Part shown: one piece after another, positions 1-9,562 of the stretch
Layout of the letters: the number at the start of each line of letters is the position of its first letter
How positions within the stretch are numbered: position 1 is the stretch's first letter
Assembly: GCF_026157065.1 (NCBI RefSeq)
Contig: NZ_JANLGQ010000001.1
Location: forward strand, 310,001-374,000
Direction: 5' to 3'
Origin: Enterococcus sp. HY326
GTDB lineage: Bacteria > Bacillota > Bacilli > Lactobacillales > Enterococcaceae
DNA: 64,000 bases
The notes under the pieces: model-generated
Told to the model about the DNA's origin: nothing
Databases searched by the model: none
What the model saw: the letters and a program-made list of their open reading frames with translations, nothing else
Position numbers and translations under genes: made by a program

Positions 1-204
1 CTCAAAGTCATTGGTGAACTCAACCTGCAAATCATCTCGTTCTAAAAACTCATGAACTTCCTGATCTTCAAGAGGTGAAACTCCTTTTTGCAGCATCAAG
101 ATTTTTTCTGGAATAATATCATATGCCATTACTTCTTCTTTTTGTGCTAAGAGTAATGAGTTGGCCAGGCCGACATAGCCTAGGCCGAATGTTGAGATTT
201 TCAT
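1..204 (-). CDS. ugd: UDP-glucose 6-dehydrogenase, N-terminal part (runs off window)
   Basis: Only the first 68 codons are present; the gene continues past the left edge. The start has the NAD-binding Rossmann pattern GLGYVGLANSLLLAQ, followed by YDIIPEK and a VSPLEDQE stretch typical of the UDP-glucose/GDP-mannose dehydrogenase family. The enzyme oxidises UDP-glucose to UDP-glucuronate in the cytoplasm. Its place as the last gene visible in the polysaccharide locus suggests that the polymer contains glucuronic acid or a derivative, which is inference. The ATG at 204 is preceded by an AAGGAGAA ribosome site. A UDP-ManNAc dehydrogenase remains possible because the specificity-determining part lies outside the window. 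Confidence 0.85.
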   Translation of the reverse strand, partial: MKISTFGLGYVGLANSLLLAQKEEVMAYDIIPEKILMLQKGVSPLEDQEVHEFLERDDLQVEFTNDFE

Positions 205-225
205 AAAATTCTCCTTATACCATTA

Positions 226-1740
226 TCAAATTTTATTTTTTAAACTACTTAACGGTAGTCGCTGAATAATTTCTTTTGTAGTCACCGGGTTCACTATCAA
301 ATTAACGATTAGCAACACTATCGAATTAAAAACAACTAATACTATACCAAAAAGAAAAAAGCTTACATATGAGTCTATTTTCAAGTCAAGCCATAATTCA
401 AAAAAAATAAGAAAAAGCGAACAAATCATATTTATTACCCAAAATCTTATGAAGCGAGGCACTATTTTATCAAAAAGTTTCATATGGACGTAGCCTATTT
501 CTAAAATGCATAATTCAAACGCAACCAATAGAACAGATATCAATATCCCATAGAAACCAAAAATGAAATAAAAACTCGGTAAACTAAAAACAAGTGTAAT
601 AGAAGCAAGCAATTGAATTTTTTTCCCTATTCCAAAATTTCCGGACATGTTTATCATATTTCCACTAGGAATATGAAGTATCTCAAAATATGAAATCAAT
701 ATCATTAGTAGAGCAATTTTAGGATCAATATAGTTTGCATCCGTTAATCCAAAAGAATAAATTCTTACGAAAGGAATAATTAAAACTGACGTTGTTGTTA
801 AAAGAATTGAAACTATAATTATCACAATTAATTCGTATTGTAAGAATATCTTGCTTATATATTTTTTTTCCTTTTGAACAAACAATTGTCCAAAACCTAT
901 TTGAGGTGCATTTATAAATGCATATACAGCATTCTTCAGTAAGCTTAAAATACTGTTGTAGACCATATATATACTTGCACTAATTGTACCTGAACTCGCA
1001 GATATAAATAGTATAGGAGCTGTAGTATAAATCATCCCTGTCATTTTTTGAATAAAGACATCCTTAGTTCCTTTCACCAAACTAAAGTCGGGTTTTACAT
1101 TTATAGATAGATGGGAATAATTCTTTTTAAAAACATAACCGATTAATAAACTATTTAAAATGGAGCCAAACATTGTTGCACCACGAACTAATAAGATATT
1201 TCCATGACTTAAAATTACGACTAAAATTGCTATTTGGGTTAGTACTACTGTCACTATTTGAATGCTGTTTAGAATGTACTCCTTCTGTTCAGACTGTATC
1301 ATTATTCGATATTTGGTTGCATAAAATAACGAAAAAGCTGAAGATATTACAGCCATATAAAAAATCATTAGAGATATAAACATTGATATACTAGTTTGTA
1401 TAAAAAAAATATAAATTGTTGAAGACAATAACCCGAGAAGCAAGAAATATACGCCAATTTTTTTAAAAATTACGTTTGTAGAAGATATAATTTTGTTTAT
1501 TAAATCAATATTCCGTTCTGAGATAGGAGTAAATAAAGCGACATTTGTCGCTAAAGTAAAACCACCTTCTAAAACCATCAGCATGTTAATAAACTGAGAA
1601 ACAGTAGAATTTAGACCATTAAAATCTGAACCATAATTCTTAATAAGCAAACGTGTAATTATCAACCCAGCAAGTCCATTAATCAAAATTAAAAGGCTTG
1701 CGGTTAATGCTGTATAAATACTTTTTTTATTTTTATTCAT
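226..1740 (-). CDS. wzx: Polysaccharide repeat-unit flippase (Wzx type)
   Basis: This 504-residue protein is almost entirely hydrophobic, with about a dozen or more membrane segments, and begins MNKNKKSIYTALTASLL with a basic cytoplasmic lead. Size and topology match the MOP/PST flippases that move undecaprenyl-linked repeat units to the outer face of the membrane. The start codon overlaps the stop of the upstream glycosyltransferase (ATGA), so translation is probably coupled. The base composition is very AT-rich compared with the housekeeping genes, as usual for serotype-specific genes. Flippase is inferred from topology and from a Wzy candidate in the same operon; no catalytic motif exists for this family. 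Confidence 0.85.
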   Translation of the reverse strand: MNKNKKSIYTALTASLLILINGLAGLIITRLLIKNYGSDFNGLNSTVSQFINMLMVLEGGFTLATNVALFTPISERNIDLINKIISSTNVIFKKIGVYFLLLGLLSSTIYIFFIQTSISMFISLMIFYMAVISSAFSLFYATKYRIMIQSEQKEYILNSIQIVTVVLTQIAILVVILSHGNILLVRGATMFGSILNSLLIGYVFKKNYSHLSINVKPDFSLVKGTKDVFIQKMTGMIYTTAPILFISASSGTISASIYMVYNSILSLLKNAVYAFINAPQIGFGQLFVQKEKKYISKIFLQYELIVIIIVSILLTTTSVLIIPFVRIYSFGLTDANYIDPKIALLMILISYFEILHIPSGNMINMSGNFGIGKKIQLLASITLVFSLPSFYFIFGFYGILISVLLVAFELCILEIGYVHMKLFDKIVPRFIRFWVINMICSLFLIFFELWLDLKIDSYVSFFLFGIVLVVFNSIVLLIVNLIVNPVTTKEIIQRLPLSSLKNKI

Positions 1741-3011
1741 CTTGAACCTCTTTCTATCAAAATTGATAGAAACTTTGATTTACTGTAAGAAGAGATGTAG
1801 TTAGGTAACTGCTTTTCTATTTCTTTTTTGGAAACAGTTTTATATCTATTTTCAAAACAAAAATTTTGGATTCTTCTTTTTTGTTCTTCTATATCAAAGT
1901 TCCAAGGAACAAACAATATCAAAGGATAATCTTTCAAATATTTTATGCTTGTATCATGTCCACTTGAACAAAAGTGAATAATTGGCTTCCCTAAAGACAT
2001 TAGCTCAAAAATTTTTCCCGGAACTTGATGCTCTGTTTCATTTCCAATATTAACAAATATATTTGCGTCTTTTTGAACAGTAATACTTTCTTCCAAAGGA
2101 AGAAAATCAATAATATCAATTTTATTACACCAATCATACTTTTTAACCAATCGCTTGCCCACAATATCAGTCATAAAGTATAATCTAATGCAACTATCAA
2201 GAGATAAGAAAATTTCAATCGCTTTTTGTGGCGATCTAATTTTTTCATATAGCCTACCTGAAAAAAGACAATTTATAGTATTTTCACTAAAAAAATCAGC
2301 TTTAGGTATATCAACATATTCATTCGGATTGAGGGAGGGATATGGTACTTCAAACATTTTAGATTCATATCTTTTAAATGGAGTAGCGATATAACTAGCA
2401 TACAGCTCCGGCGTTAGTAGAATTGTATCCGAAAAAGCCATGCATTTTTGCTCGAGTCTATAATTCCAATTTCTTTTTAAATTATTTTTGTTCGAGTCAT
2501 TCATTGAAAGAGGATCAAACTCATACATGAACCACTTTATTCGGTCCATGTATTTTCTTTTTAATTTCAAACCAATTTTATGACTTTTAAAAGGGTGAGA
2601 TATAGTTAATACTGTTGTGAATCCATCTGTTATTAATTCTTCAGCTAGCTTCATTATTTTACTGTCTAACCAACCAGCATACTCATATTGTGGTTCAAAT
2701 AAGCCTAAGAAGCCGTAAAAAAATAATCCCAAACTTTTCAAAGCGATGTATTTAGCCGGGTTAAGAATTTTTTTTTTCATAATTTTAGAGTTTACAATTT
2801 TATCTCTAACTAATTGTCGTGTATCATCAACCCTATGTATTTCTATACCAGACTCCACTTCAAAACTAGCAATATTGCTGTTCTTTCTGTTAGTTATAAC
2901 TTTAACCTTGTAGTCTTTATCAACCAACGATTGTAGTAATGGACGTATTGTGGCACCCACTGAAGAGGGGTTTGGTGAATAATTACCGACGATTACTAAA
3001 ACTTTTTTCAA
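1737..3011 (-). CDS. Glycosyltransferase of GT-B fold
   Basis: The 424-residue protein starts VLVIVGNYSPNPSSVGATIRPLL, the usual first strand and glycine-rich loop of a GT4-like N-terminal domain. Near residue 355 it has GKIFELMSLGKPIIHF, which corresponds to the sugar-nucleotide binding segment of the C-terminal domain. It presumably adds one sugar to the lipid-linked repeat unit at the inner membrane face. It overlaps both neighbours by 4 bp, so it is embedded in a tightly coupled operon. Donor and acceptor cannot be read from sequence. The canonical E-x7-E motif is not clear, so it is a divergent family member. Confidence 0.75.
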   Translation of the reverse strand: MKKVLVIVGNYSPNPSSVGATIRPLLQSLVDKDYKVKVITNRKNSNIASFEVESGIEIHRVDDTRQLVRDKIVNSKIMKKKILNPAKYIALKSLGLFFYGFLGLFEPQYEYAGWLDSKIMKLAEELITDGFTTVLTISHPFKSHKIGLKLKRKYMDRIKWFMYEFDPLSMNDSNKNNLKRNWNYRLEQKCMAFSDTILLTPELYASYIATPFKRYESKMFEVPYPSLNPNEYVDIPKADFFSENTINCLFSGRLYEKIRSPQKAIEIFLSLDSCIRLYFMTDIVGKRLVKKYDWCNKIDIIDFLPLEESITVQKDANIFVNIGNETEHQVPGKIFELMSLGKPIIHFCSSGHDTSIKYLKDYPLILFVPWNFDIEEQKRRIQNFCFENRYKTVSKKEIEKQLPNYISSYSKSKFLSILIERGSR

Positions 3012-4147
3012 TTTTTTTCACCTACAATACTATTGATTACACTTAACCACTTTTCTTTAACTACTCCGAGTTGAAAGTCCCTTGAACGGACTAATGATAA
3101 GTTTTGATATTCTCTCCTCAAGTCAATCGACTTCATCAATTTGTCTAACTCAATAAGCATGCTCTTTAAATCATATTTTTCAATCAATACGCCATATTTA
3201 CCATTTTTCAATATTTCCTTTGGGCCTTCATTTTCAAAGCACACAATAGGCAGTCCACAAGACATTGCCTCGACAATAGAAACACCAAAACCTTCCCATC
3301 TACTAGTTGATAAAAAAATTGATGACTCTACATAAAAATTTACTAATTGTGAGCTGTTCAATTCTCCAACAAAATCTATTTTATTCATTAAACCTTTTTC
3401 ACTAATCTGGTCTATTAAATCTTCTTTTTCATCTTGACTTCCTGCTCCAGCAATTGATATTACCCAGGATTCAGGAATGTTTCGAGCAATTTCAAATAAA
3501 AAATCAAAGCCTTTGATAAAAAAATTTATTCTGCTGACAAAAGATATTTTCTTTTGTGAAAGAGAAGAAATGGAAACTTCTTTTAACGGATTGGGATTAT
3601 CGATTTGAAAAACTTTAGTATTAATTTTTTGAATTTCCAATACATCATGGTTAGTTAAACAAACGACCGCATCAGAATATTTTAACCCCTGAATAAAACT
3701 TTTACTAAATCTTCTGTAGTAATTGTTAACATAGACATCAAAGTTACTATGCATCCAAGTAATATACTTAGGTTTCGAATAACTTTTTTTTAACTCAGGT
3801 ATTAAAGCAGCGGAGTTACCTTGATTTAATATTACCAAATCTATTTCTTTTTTTTTTAAAAAATTGGACAATTCACGAATTCTATACTTGTTAAAGCTAG
3901 TATAATTATATTGTCTTGTAAAAAGATATTCAGAATATTTTTTTATTTTTCTATAAAAAAGATTCTTATCTATGGTAGTAGCTCTTTCCGAGAACAAAAA
4001 TTGTTTTGGCAAATTCACTTTATTTTCATCTTGTGAAAACTGGTAATAATACACTATATAACTCTTTGAGAGTTCCTGTCCGACTTCAGATACCGATTTT
4101 TGAACGCCACCTGTTAAAAAGTCATCATTTACGAAACAAATTCTCAT
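3008..4147 (-). CDS. Glycosyltransferase family 4
   Basis: The protein is a typical GT4 retaining enzyme. It has an N-terminal MRICFVNDDFLTGGVQ loop and a C-terminal SRWEGFGVSIVEAMSCGLP segment containing the E-x7-E motif that binds the nucleotide sugar. A longer frame opens at 4165, but a GGAGGAG ribosome site lies just before the ATG at 4147 and the family normally begins at MRICF, so 4147 is chosen. It overlaps the end of the polymerase gene by 23 bp. It should act on the cytoplasmic face during repeat-unit assembly; the linkage formed is unknown. Confidence 0.85.
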   Translation of the reverse strand: MRICFVNDDFLTGGVQKSVSEVGQELSKSYIVYYYQFSQDENKVNLPKQFLFSERATTIDKNLFYRKIKKYSEYLFTRQYNYTSFNKYRIRELSNFLKKKEIDLVILNQGNSAALIPELKKSYSKPKYITWMHSNFDVYVNNYYRRFSKSFIQGLKYSDAVVCLTNHDVLEIQKINTKVFQIDNPNPLKEVSISSLSQKKISFVSRINFFIKGFDFLFEIARNIPESWVISIAGAGSQDEKEDLIDQISEKGLMNKIDFVGELNSSQLVNFYVESSIFLSTSRWEGFGVSIVEAMSCGLPIVCFENEGPKEILKNGKYGVLIEKYDLKSMLIELDKLMKSIDLRREYQNLSLVRSRDFQLGVVKEKWLSVINSIVGEKN

Positions 4148-5378
4148 CTTCTCCTCCTTTTTCAACTGTAATATTGTACGAAATAAGGTAAATTAAAGAG
4201 TGTAACATCCAGAACCATCCTCTTGTAAAAAGCGAGCTAGTACTCATAGAACAAAAAATAAAAGCACTTAACAACCCTAAAAAAATCAAGTTTAGTTTGA
4301 AACTTTTTACTTCATTATTACTTTTTTTATATAACATTTGAAACGATCTTATATACATCTTAATGTATAAATATAAATAAAAAATAAAAATTAAAAAACC
4401 AGATGTTACAAGAATCTCTATCCACCAATTATGAATTGGTAATAAACCAAAAGTTGGATATATAGCATAGAATTGCATCATATATTCGATATTCCCTACA
4501 CCAATTCCAAGTCCAAAGGATTTTGTGAGAAAATACAGTCCATTCTTTATTAAGTTAATTCTAGTCAAATCCGAAGTCGGGTTAGAAAAATCCAGATTTT
4601 GAAAATTAGCTTGGTTAACATTTATCCAAACTCCAAATGAAATCACTATAATAAATAAGCCAAAAATCACAATCAATAGCTCTTTTACTGTAATTCTTCT
4701 AACGAGCACTTTATAGATAAATACGAGGCCGACTCCCAGTAAAGAACCGATAAGATTAGCTCGTGAACCAGCCAAATATACCAAAAGTACACTCGATAGT
4801 ATGACGAAATCACTTATTAACTTCATATACCTTTTCTCAAATATTTCCTTCAACAACAATATAAAAAAAATTGATAAAGTCAAAAATGTAGAAAAATCAT
4901 TCGTGTTATAAAACGTCGATGTGGGTAGTCTTAAAGATTGATATAATACTTTATAACTATCAGAAATAAATAGGTAGTTTCCAGTAAAATACTCATACCA
5001 GCCTAATATGTTATGAAAAATAACAGCGATAAAAACACATATCAAAATATTCTTTAATATTTGTTTGGTATTAACTACTTTAAAAAAAGTGAATGTTATC
5101 ATAGCACCCAATAAAAGCAACCTAAAGTTTGGTAAAAAATAATCCAGCTTTTCTCCTGTCCAAAACAAGCTCAAACACGAATAAAATACCCAAATCCACA
5201 TGAATTTTACAGCCAAGTTAGACTGGGCTTTATTTCTATTTCGATTCAGTAAAATTATTGCGAAAAAAACCAAAACAATAAGAAACTGCCAAGTATAATA
5301 TGCATAAATAGGGATAATATTATCAACAAAAGATAATAAAATTGCAAAATAAAGCATTCCATAAATTGTCTTTCTCAA
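4125..5378 (-). CDS. wzy: O-antigen/capsule polymerase (Wzy-like, O-antigen ligase superfamily)
   Basis: The 417-residue protein has about ten or more membrane segments and a longer hydrophilic loop before HNWWIEILVTSGFL. This is the layout of Wzy/WaaL-type enzymes, which join flipped repeat units outside the membrane. A conserved-looking SRANLIGSLLG stretch precedes a central helix pair. The start is a TTG at 5378 placed directly after the stop codon of the preceding glycosyltransferase, with an AGGAG site 8 nt upstream. The Wzy assignment rests on topology plus the single Wzx and Wzz partners in this locus. No other polymerase candidate is visible in the window. Confidence 0.8.
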   Translation of the reverse strand: MRKTIYGMLYFAILLSFVDNIIPIYAYYTWQFLIVLVFFAIILLNRNRNKAQSNLAVKFMWIWVFYSCLSLFWTGEKLDYFLPNFRLLLLGAMITFTFFKVVNTKQILKNILICVFIAVIFHNILGWYEYFTGNYLFISDSYKVLYQSLRLPTSTFYNTNDFSTFLTLSIFFILLLKEIFEKRYMKLISDFVILSSVLLVYLAGSRANLIGSLLGVGLVFIYKVLVRRITVKELLIVIFGLFIIVISFGVWINVNQANFQNLDFSNPTSDLTRINLIKNGLYFLTKSFGLGIGVGNIEYMMQFYAIYPTFGLLPIHNWWIEILVTSGFLIFIFYLYLYIKMYIRSFQMLYKKSNNEVKSFKLNLIFLGLLSAFIFCSMSTSSLFTRGWFWMLHSLIYLISYNITVEKGGEDENLFRK

Positions 5379-6527
5379 TTAGATTTCTCCTATTTTGTTT
5401 AATATTCTTTCCAATATATTTTCCCATGAGAATTCAACTAAAAACTTTTTTTGATTTTTTTGTAATTTTCGTTTACTCAATTCTGAATACCAGGCTTCAA
5501 TATTATTTAGATTGATTCCTATGTCATCATTGGAAACAGTGAAAATAGAATCAATAGTTTTCGACAACCCTTCTTCATCGCTTGAAATTGAAGGAAAGCC
5601 TCGGCATAAATAATCAATAAGTTTTAATGTGGTATCTATATCAGCTGATCTTTCATACAGGGCTAAAGCACTAACACCTATATCTGATTTATCAAAAACT
5701 TGATCCAAGTTTTCCCCACTTAATCTTCCATGAAAAAGAACTAGTGACTGCATATTTAACGATTTTACCAATTTTTTTAATTTCTCTATTTCTGGACCAT
5801 CTCCAACAATATGAAAAAAATATCGCTTTCCATTTCCCAACATATTCTCATTAGATATTGCTCTAATAAGACGATCAAATCCATGATAACCATACAGAGT
5901 TCCCACTCCGATGAAATTAATTTCTTTTTTCTCCTTAAAAGATACAATTCTTTCGTGGTAGTTTTCAGGATTTACCCCATTTGTAATAGGATACATTTTC
6001 TTCAATATTTTCTTTTTTGAATTACTTAATAGAATAGGTATTATTGTGCTTTTTTTAAATAAATAAGGGAAAAACATAATTTCTAATACTAATTTAAAAA
6101 AAGTTAAGTAGGGTCTTTTGGCAACAGATAGTTGTTCCTTAAAAAAAGGATAGGTTGGGATTTCATAAATAATTTTCATGTCTTTTTTCTTTGCACTTCT
6201 GAAAAGCAAAAGCTGTCTATACGAAGGTCTCAGAGTATGTCTATAATATAGTAATCTAGATTCCCCATCATCTACAAGCTGATTAGCAAGTTTATTCAAT
6301 TTTCCAATTGAAAACTCAATTTTTAGCTCATTGAGTTTATCAAACAGCCCATTTTTGAATACAATAAAGACTATTTGTTCTTTTTTTTTACATAAAATCA
6401 CGCATTCACCAAATATTCTGCTTAATACCAAAGCATGAGATTCAATTTTTTTATATATTCCACTAAATTTATCATACTCTATATTTGCAACATATATAAC
6501 TTTATTTTTTTTAGTCAAAATATTCAC
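5379..6527 (-). CDS. Glycosyltransferase family 4-like
   Basis: This 382-residue GT-B type protein has the C-terminal signature region FIGVGTLYGYHGFDRLI, then HIVGDGPEIEKLK and LFHGRLSGENLD, all typical of GT4 enzymes. The usual E-x7-E segment is altered to DTTLKLIDYLCRG, so the first glutamate is replaced. The GTG at 6527 overlaps the end of the GT2 gene by 17 bp; a TTG at 6518 is an alternative start with no better ribosome site. It probably adds one residue of the repeat unit, with unknown specificity. Composition is AT-rich with long A/T runs. Confidence 0.78.
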   Translation of the reverse strand: MNILTKKNKVIYVANIEYDKFSGIYKKIESHALVLSRIFGECVILCKKKEQIVFIVFKNGLFDKLNELKIEFSIGKLNKLANQLVDDGESRLLYYRHTLRPSYRQLLLFRSAKKKDMKIIYEIPTYPFFKEQLSVAKRPYLTFFKLVLEIMFFPYLFKKSTIIPILLSNSKKKILKKMYPITNGVNPENYHERIVSFKEKKEINFIGVGTLYGYHGFDRLIRAISNENMLGNGKRYFFHIVGDGPEIEKLKKLVKSLNMQSLVLFHGRLSGENLDQVFDKSDIGVSALALYERSADIDTTLKLIDYLCRGFPSISSDEEGLSKTIDSIFTVSNDDIGINLNNIEAWYSELSKRKLQKNQKKFLVEFSWENILERILNKIGEI

Positions 6528-7329
6528 CGATAATCTTTTTTAACGATTCTGAAATGTAATACGACTTCTTGTTTAAATCAAGCTTACTAGTAACTTGACT
6601 TTCATGATGTTCTACCTCAATTGAGGAATCATAAAATATCTTACCTGATTTCAATCTGATTTCTTCGGCGATAAATGCCTCTTCGCTATAAAGTAAAGAC
6701 ATATAATCTTTTTTTAAATTATCTAAAAATTTAGATCTCAGGATGAAGTAAGAGCCGTGTGCAGAATATACAAAAGTACTTTCTTTTTTTTTGCTTGCTT
6801 TAAAAAAAATTTTTAACTTAGACATTCTAAAATAGAAATAAGCCAAAGTAGGGTGTGAAAAAATTTTTACACGTTTTTCCAAATATTTTTTTGTATATCT
6901 TTTCAAATATTGTGGATTACTATACACATTATTTTCTGGAACATAAACTGACGGCGCAACGCAGAATATATCTTCTGAATATTCATTATTAAAAAATTTT
7001 TGCAAGAAAAACTTATCGGGTATAACAATATCAGTATTACTAAAAATAACCCAATCACTAATTATCTTTTTGTATTGACTACTCCTGTATCCATTTAGAA
7101 GACCATTTAGATAACCAAGATTACTCTTTGGATAAATTATTTCACAATGGTAATCTAGTCCCCTAACATATTCATTTAAATTTGAAGCATCTACTTCAGA
7201 ATACTTATTCATTATTATTGTCATTAATAAATTTATTGATTTTCTATCTTGTTTTTTCATCTCTGATAGGTAATCAGTAACATCGGAATAGTTATCATAA
7301 AAAATGATTATATTTTTTAAAGCTTTCAT
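6511..7329 (-). CDS. Glycosyltransferase family 2 (GT-A fold)
   Basis: The protein (about 272 residues) looks like a rhamnosyl/galactofuranosyl-type GT2. It has an N-terminal NIIIFYDNYSD strand, a YLNGLLNGYR segment, and SNTDIVIP near residue 100 that acts as the metal-binding DxD-like motif. Later comes EEAFIAEEIRLK, which resembles the ED-x region of the catalytic base. The ATG at 7329 overlaps the TGA of the epimerase gene (ATGA), which argues for coupled translation; a GTG three codons upstream is also possible. Specificity is not predictable. Confidence 0.78.
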   Translation of the reverse strand: MKALKNIIIFYDNYSDVTDYLSEMKKQDRKSINLLMTIIMNKYSEVDASNLNEYVRGLDYHCEIIYPKSNLGYLNGLLNGYRSSQYKKIISDWVIFSNTDIVIPDKFFLQKFFNNEYSEDIFCVAPSVYVPENNVYSNPQYLKRYTKKYLEKRVKIFSHPTLAYFYFRMSKLKIFFKASKKKESTFVYSAHGSYFILRSKFLDNLKKDYMSLLYSEEAFIAEEIRLKSGKIFYDSSIEVEHHESQVTSKLDLNKKSYYISESLKKIIGEYFD

Positions 7330-8450
7330 TTCTCCCACACCACACGATTCACATAATCTGTATAAGATAAAATTATTCTCAATACTTTTTCTGATACATT
7401 AGGCATTGAATAATCAGCAACTTCTCTCAAAGTATTTTCTCCTTGAGTTTCTAATACTTCTAAACCCTGCAAAATACGTTCTTTATCCAAACCAACCATC
7501 ATAACAACTGCTTCTTCCATTGCTTCAGGTCTTTCATGAGCTTGACGAATATTTAGAGCTTTGAAGTGCATGATTGAAGACTCTTCACTTATTGTACCAC
7601 TATCACTTAGGACAGTTTTTGCATTAATTTGAAGCTGGTTATAATCGTTGAATCCCATAGGTTTCATTGTTTGAATTAAATTATGAAAGACAATTTTCTT
7701 TTCTTTGATCATCTTCATGGTTCTTGGGTGAGTACTGATGATGATTGGAAATTTGTATTTGTCAGCAATTGTATTTAACGTATCCACTAAACTTAAAAAG
7801 TTTTTTTCTGAATTAATGTTCTCTTCTCGATGAGCAGAAACTAAGAAATATTTTCCCTCCTCAAGTCCTAGTTCACTTAAGATTGAAGAGTTATCTATAT
7901 CAGCTCTTCTACTAGCTAATACCTCATACATAGGACTACCAGTTTTTATGATTCTATCCGCTGGCAACCCTTCTCTAAGTAAGTATTCTCTAGCAATATC
8001 GCTATAGGTTAAATTAATGTCCGCAGTATGATCTACGATTTTCCGATTGGTTTCTTCAGGAACCCGCTGATCAAAACAGCGATTGCCGGCTTCCATATGG
8101 AAAATTGGAATATGACGTCGTTTCGCTGCTATCGCACATAAGCAACTATTTGTATCGCCCAATACTAAGAAGGCATCTGGCTTTACTTCTTCAAGAATTG
8201 GGTCAATCTTGATTAAAATATTCCCAACTGTTTCAATAGCTGTACCTACTGCTGCATTTAAAAAATAATCTGGTTTTTTTAAATTGAAATCTTCAAAAAA
8301 AACTTCATTTAATTCATAATCATAATTTTGTCCAGTATGGACTAATATATGCTCAACAGCTTCAGAATTTTCGAGTTTATTTATTACGGCTGAAAGACGA
8401 ATAATCTCTGGCCTTGTTCCAACTACTGTCATGATTTTTAATTTTTTCAC
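7326..8450 (-). CDS. fnlC: UDP-N-acetylglucosamine 2-epimerase family, FnlC/CapG
   Basis: The 374-residue enzyme has the WecB-family landmarks: VVGTRPEIIRLSAV at the start, HTGQNYDYELN, GDTNSCL, HMEAGNRCFD, SAHREEN and LSDSGTISEES. In the FnlA-FnlB-FnlC pathway this enzyme is the final C2 epimerase that yields UDP-N-acetyl-L-fucosamine. Here it directly follows FnlB and FnlA homologues with 2-4 bp spacing, so the FucNAc role is preferred over a general UDP-GlcNAc/ManNAc epimerase. The enzyme is cytoplasmic. The call rests on family plus context; sequence alone would not separate FnlC from WecB with certainty. Confidence 0.88.
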   Translation of the reverse strand: MKKLKIMTVVGTRPEIIRLSAVINKLENSEAVEHILVHTGQNYDYELNEVFFEDFNLKKPDYFLNAAVGTAIETVGNILIKIDPILEEVKPDAFLVLGDTNSCLCAIAAKRRHIPIFHMEAGNRCFDQRVPEETNRKIVDHTADINLTYSDIAREYLLREGLPADRIIKTGSPMYEVLASRRADIDNSSILSELGLEEGKYFLVSAHREENINSEKNFLSLVDTLNTIADKYKFPIIISTHPRTMKMIKEKKIVFHNLIQTMKPMGFNDYNQLQINAKTVLSDSGTISEESSIMHFKALNIRQAHERPEAMEEAVVMMVGLDKERILQGLEVLETQGENTLREVADYSMPNVSEKVLRIILSYTDYVNRVVWEK

Positions 8451-8452
8451 GG

Positions 8453-9562
8453 TTAAACCTCCACAAAATAGGTGTCAGGTTCATCTGGATTGAAAGATTC
8501 GTTTACCCACATGACCGTAACCATATCACTAGTCCCTAAATTTTCAATATTATGAGTATAACCAACTGGAATATCTACTACTTGCAATTTCTCACCAGAA
8601 ACAAAATACTCGATAATTTCGCTCGAATCAATCTTTCGAAAACGAATTACTCCAGTCCCACTAACAACCAAAAATTTCTCGTTTTTCGTATGATGCCAAT
8701 GATTTCCTTTGGTAATATTAGGTTTCGAAATATTGATTGAAACTTGTCCACGATCTTTCGTGCGTAAAAACTCAGTAAACGAACCCCTTTGATCAACATT
8801 CATCTTTAAATCGTATGAGAAATCATCTTCAGGTAAAAAACTTAAATATGTACTGTATAAGTTTTTCTCAATTCTATCAGAAAAATTGGGGAGGGAAAGA
8901 TTCTTTCTGCTTTCTTTAAAAGATAAAATTAATCCCTTTAATTCACCGACAGATATCTTATCAATTTCTGGAACATAGCAGAACCCGTCTGCTGTTGTAG
9001 GATTACCATTTAAACAACGGATTAGTTCTTTTACTACATCATCAATATATGAAAGCTCAATAACAGCGTTAGGATCATTTACTACAATTTCTTCACTTCG
9101 TGCAATTTTGTAGCAAAAAGTTGCAACTACTGTATTATAATTTGGCTGTGACCATTTACCATATAAATTAGAAAATCGATAAATATAAACTTGAGCACCT
9201 GTATCACTTTGATAATTTCTGAGCAGGTCTTCTCCAGCTTTTTTACTCTCCCCGTAAGGATTTTTTAAAGCTGCTTGAATTGATGAGGATATCATAACAG
9301 GACAAGTATTGTTGTATTCCTTTAACTTATTAAGTAATATAGAAGTAAATCCAAAATTCCCATCCATAAATTCCTCTTCTGTCTCTGGTCTATTAACCCC
9401 TGCTAAATGAAATACAAAATTAGCTTTATTACAAAACTCATCTAACATATACTCTGGTGTGTTCTTATCAAAACAAAAAATATTTTCAAACCCTTGATTT
9501 TTCAATTCTGCTAGCAAGTTTTTTCCAACAAATCCGTTTGATCCTGTTACTAGAATATTCAT
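8453..9562 (-). CDS. fnlB: Bifunctional SDR-cupin reductase, FnlB/CapF
   Basis: The first 240 residues form a short-chain dehydrogenase domain with the NAD(P) loop GSNGFVGKNLL and NPYGESKKAGE, which holds the Y-x3-K catalytic pair. From about residue 255 a cupin domain follows with GNHWHHTKNEKFLVV, carrying the metal-binding histidines. This two-domain layout is characteristic of CapF of Staphylococcus aureus, in which the cupin epimerises C3 and the SDR domain reduces C4 in UDP-L-FucNAc synthesis. The length of 369 matches CapF. It overlaps fnlA by 4 bp. Confidence 0.92.
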   Translation of the reverse strand: MNILVTGSNGFVGKNLLAELKNQGFENIFCFDKNTPEYMLDEFCNKANFVFHLAGVNRPETEEEFMDGNFGFTSILLNKLKEYNNTCPVMISSSIQAALKNPYGESKKAGEDLLRNYQSDTGAQVYIYRFSNLYGKWSQPNYNTVVATFCYKIARSEEIVVNDPNAVIELSYIDDVVKELIRCLNGNPTTADGFCYVPEIDKISVGELKGLILSFKESRKNLSLPNFSDRIEKNLYSTYLSFLPEDDFSYDLKMNVDQRGSFTEFLRTKDRGQVSINISKPNITKGNHWHHTKNEKFLVVSGTGVIRFRKIDSSEIIEYFVSGEKLQVVDIPVGYTHNIENLGTSDMVTVMWVNESFNPDEPDTYFVEV

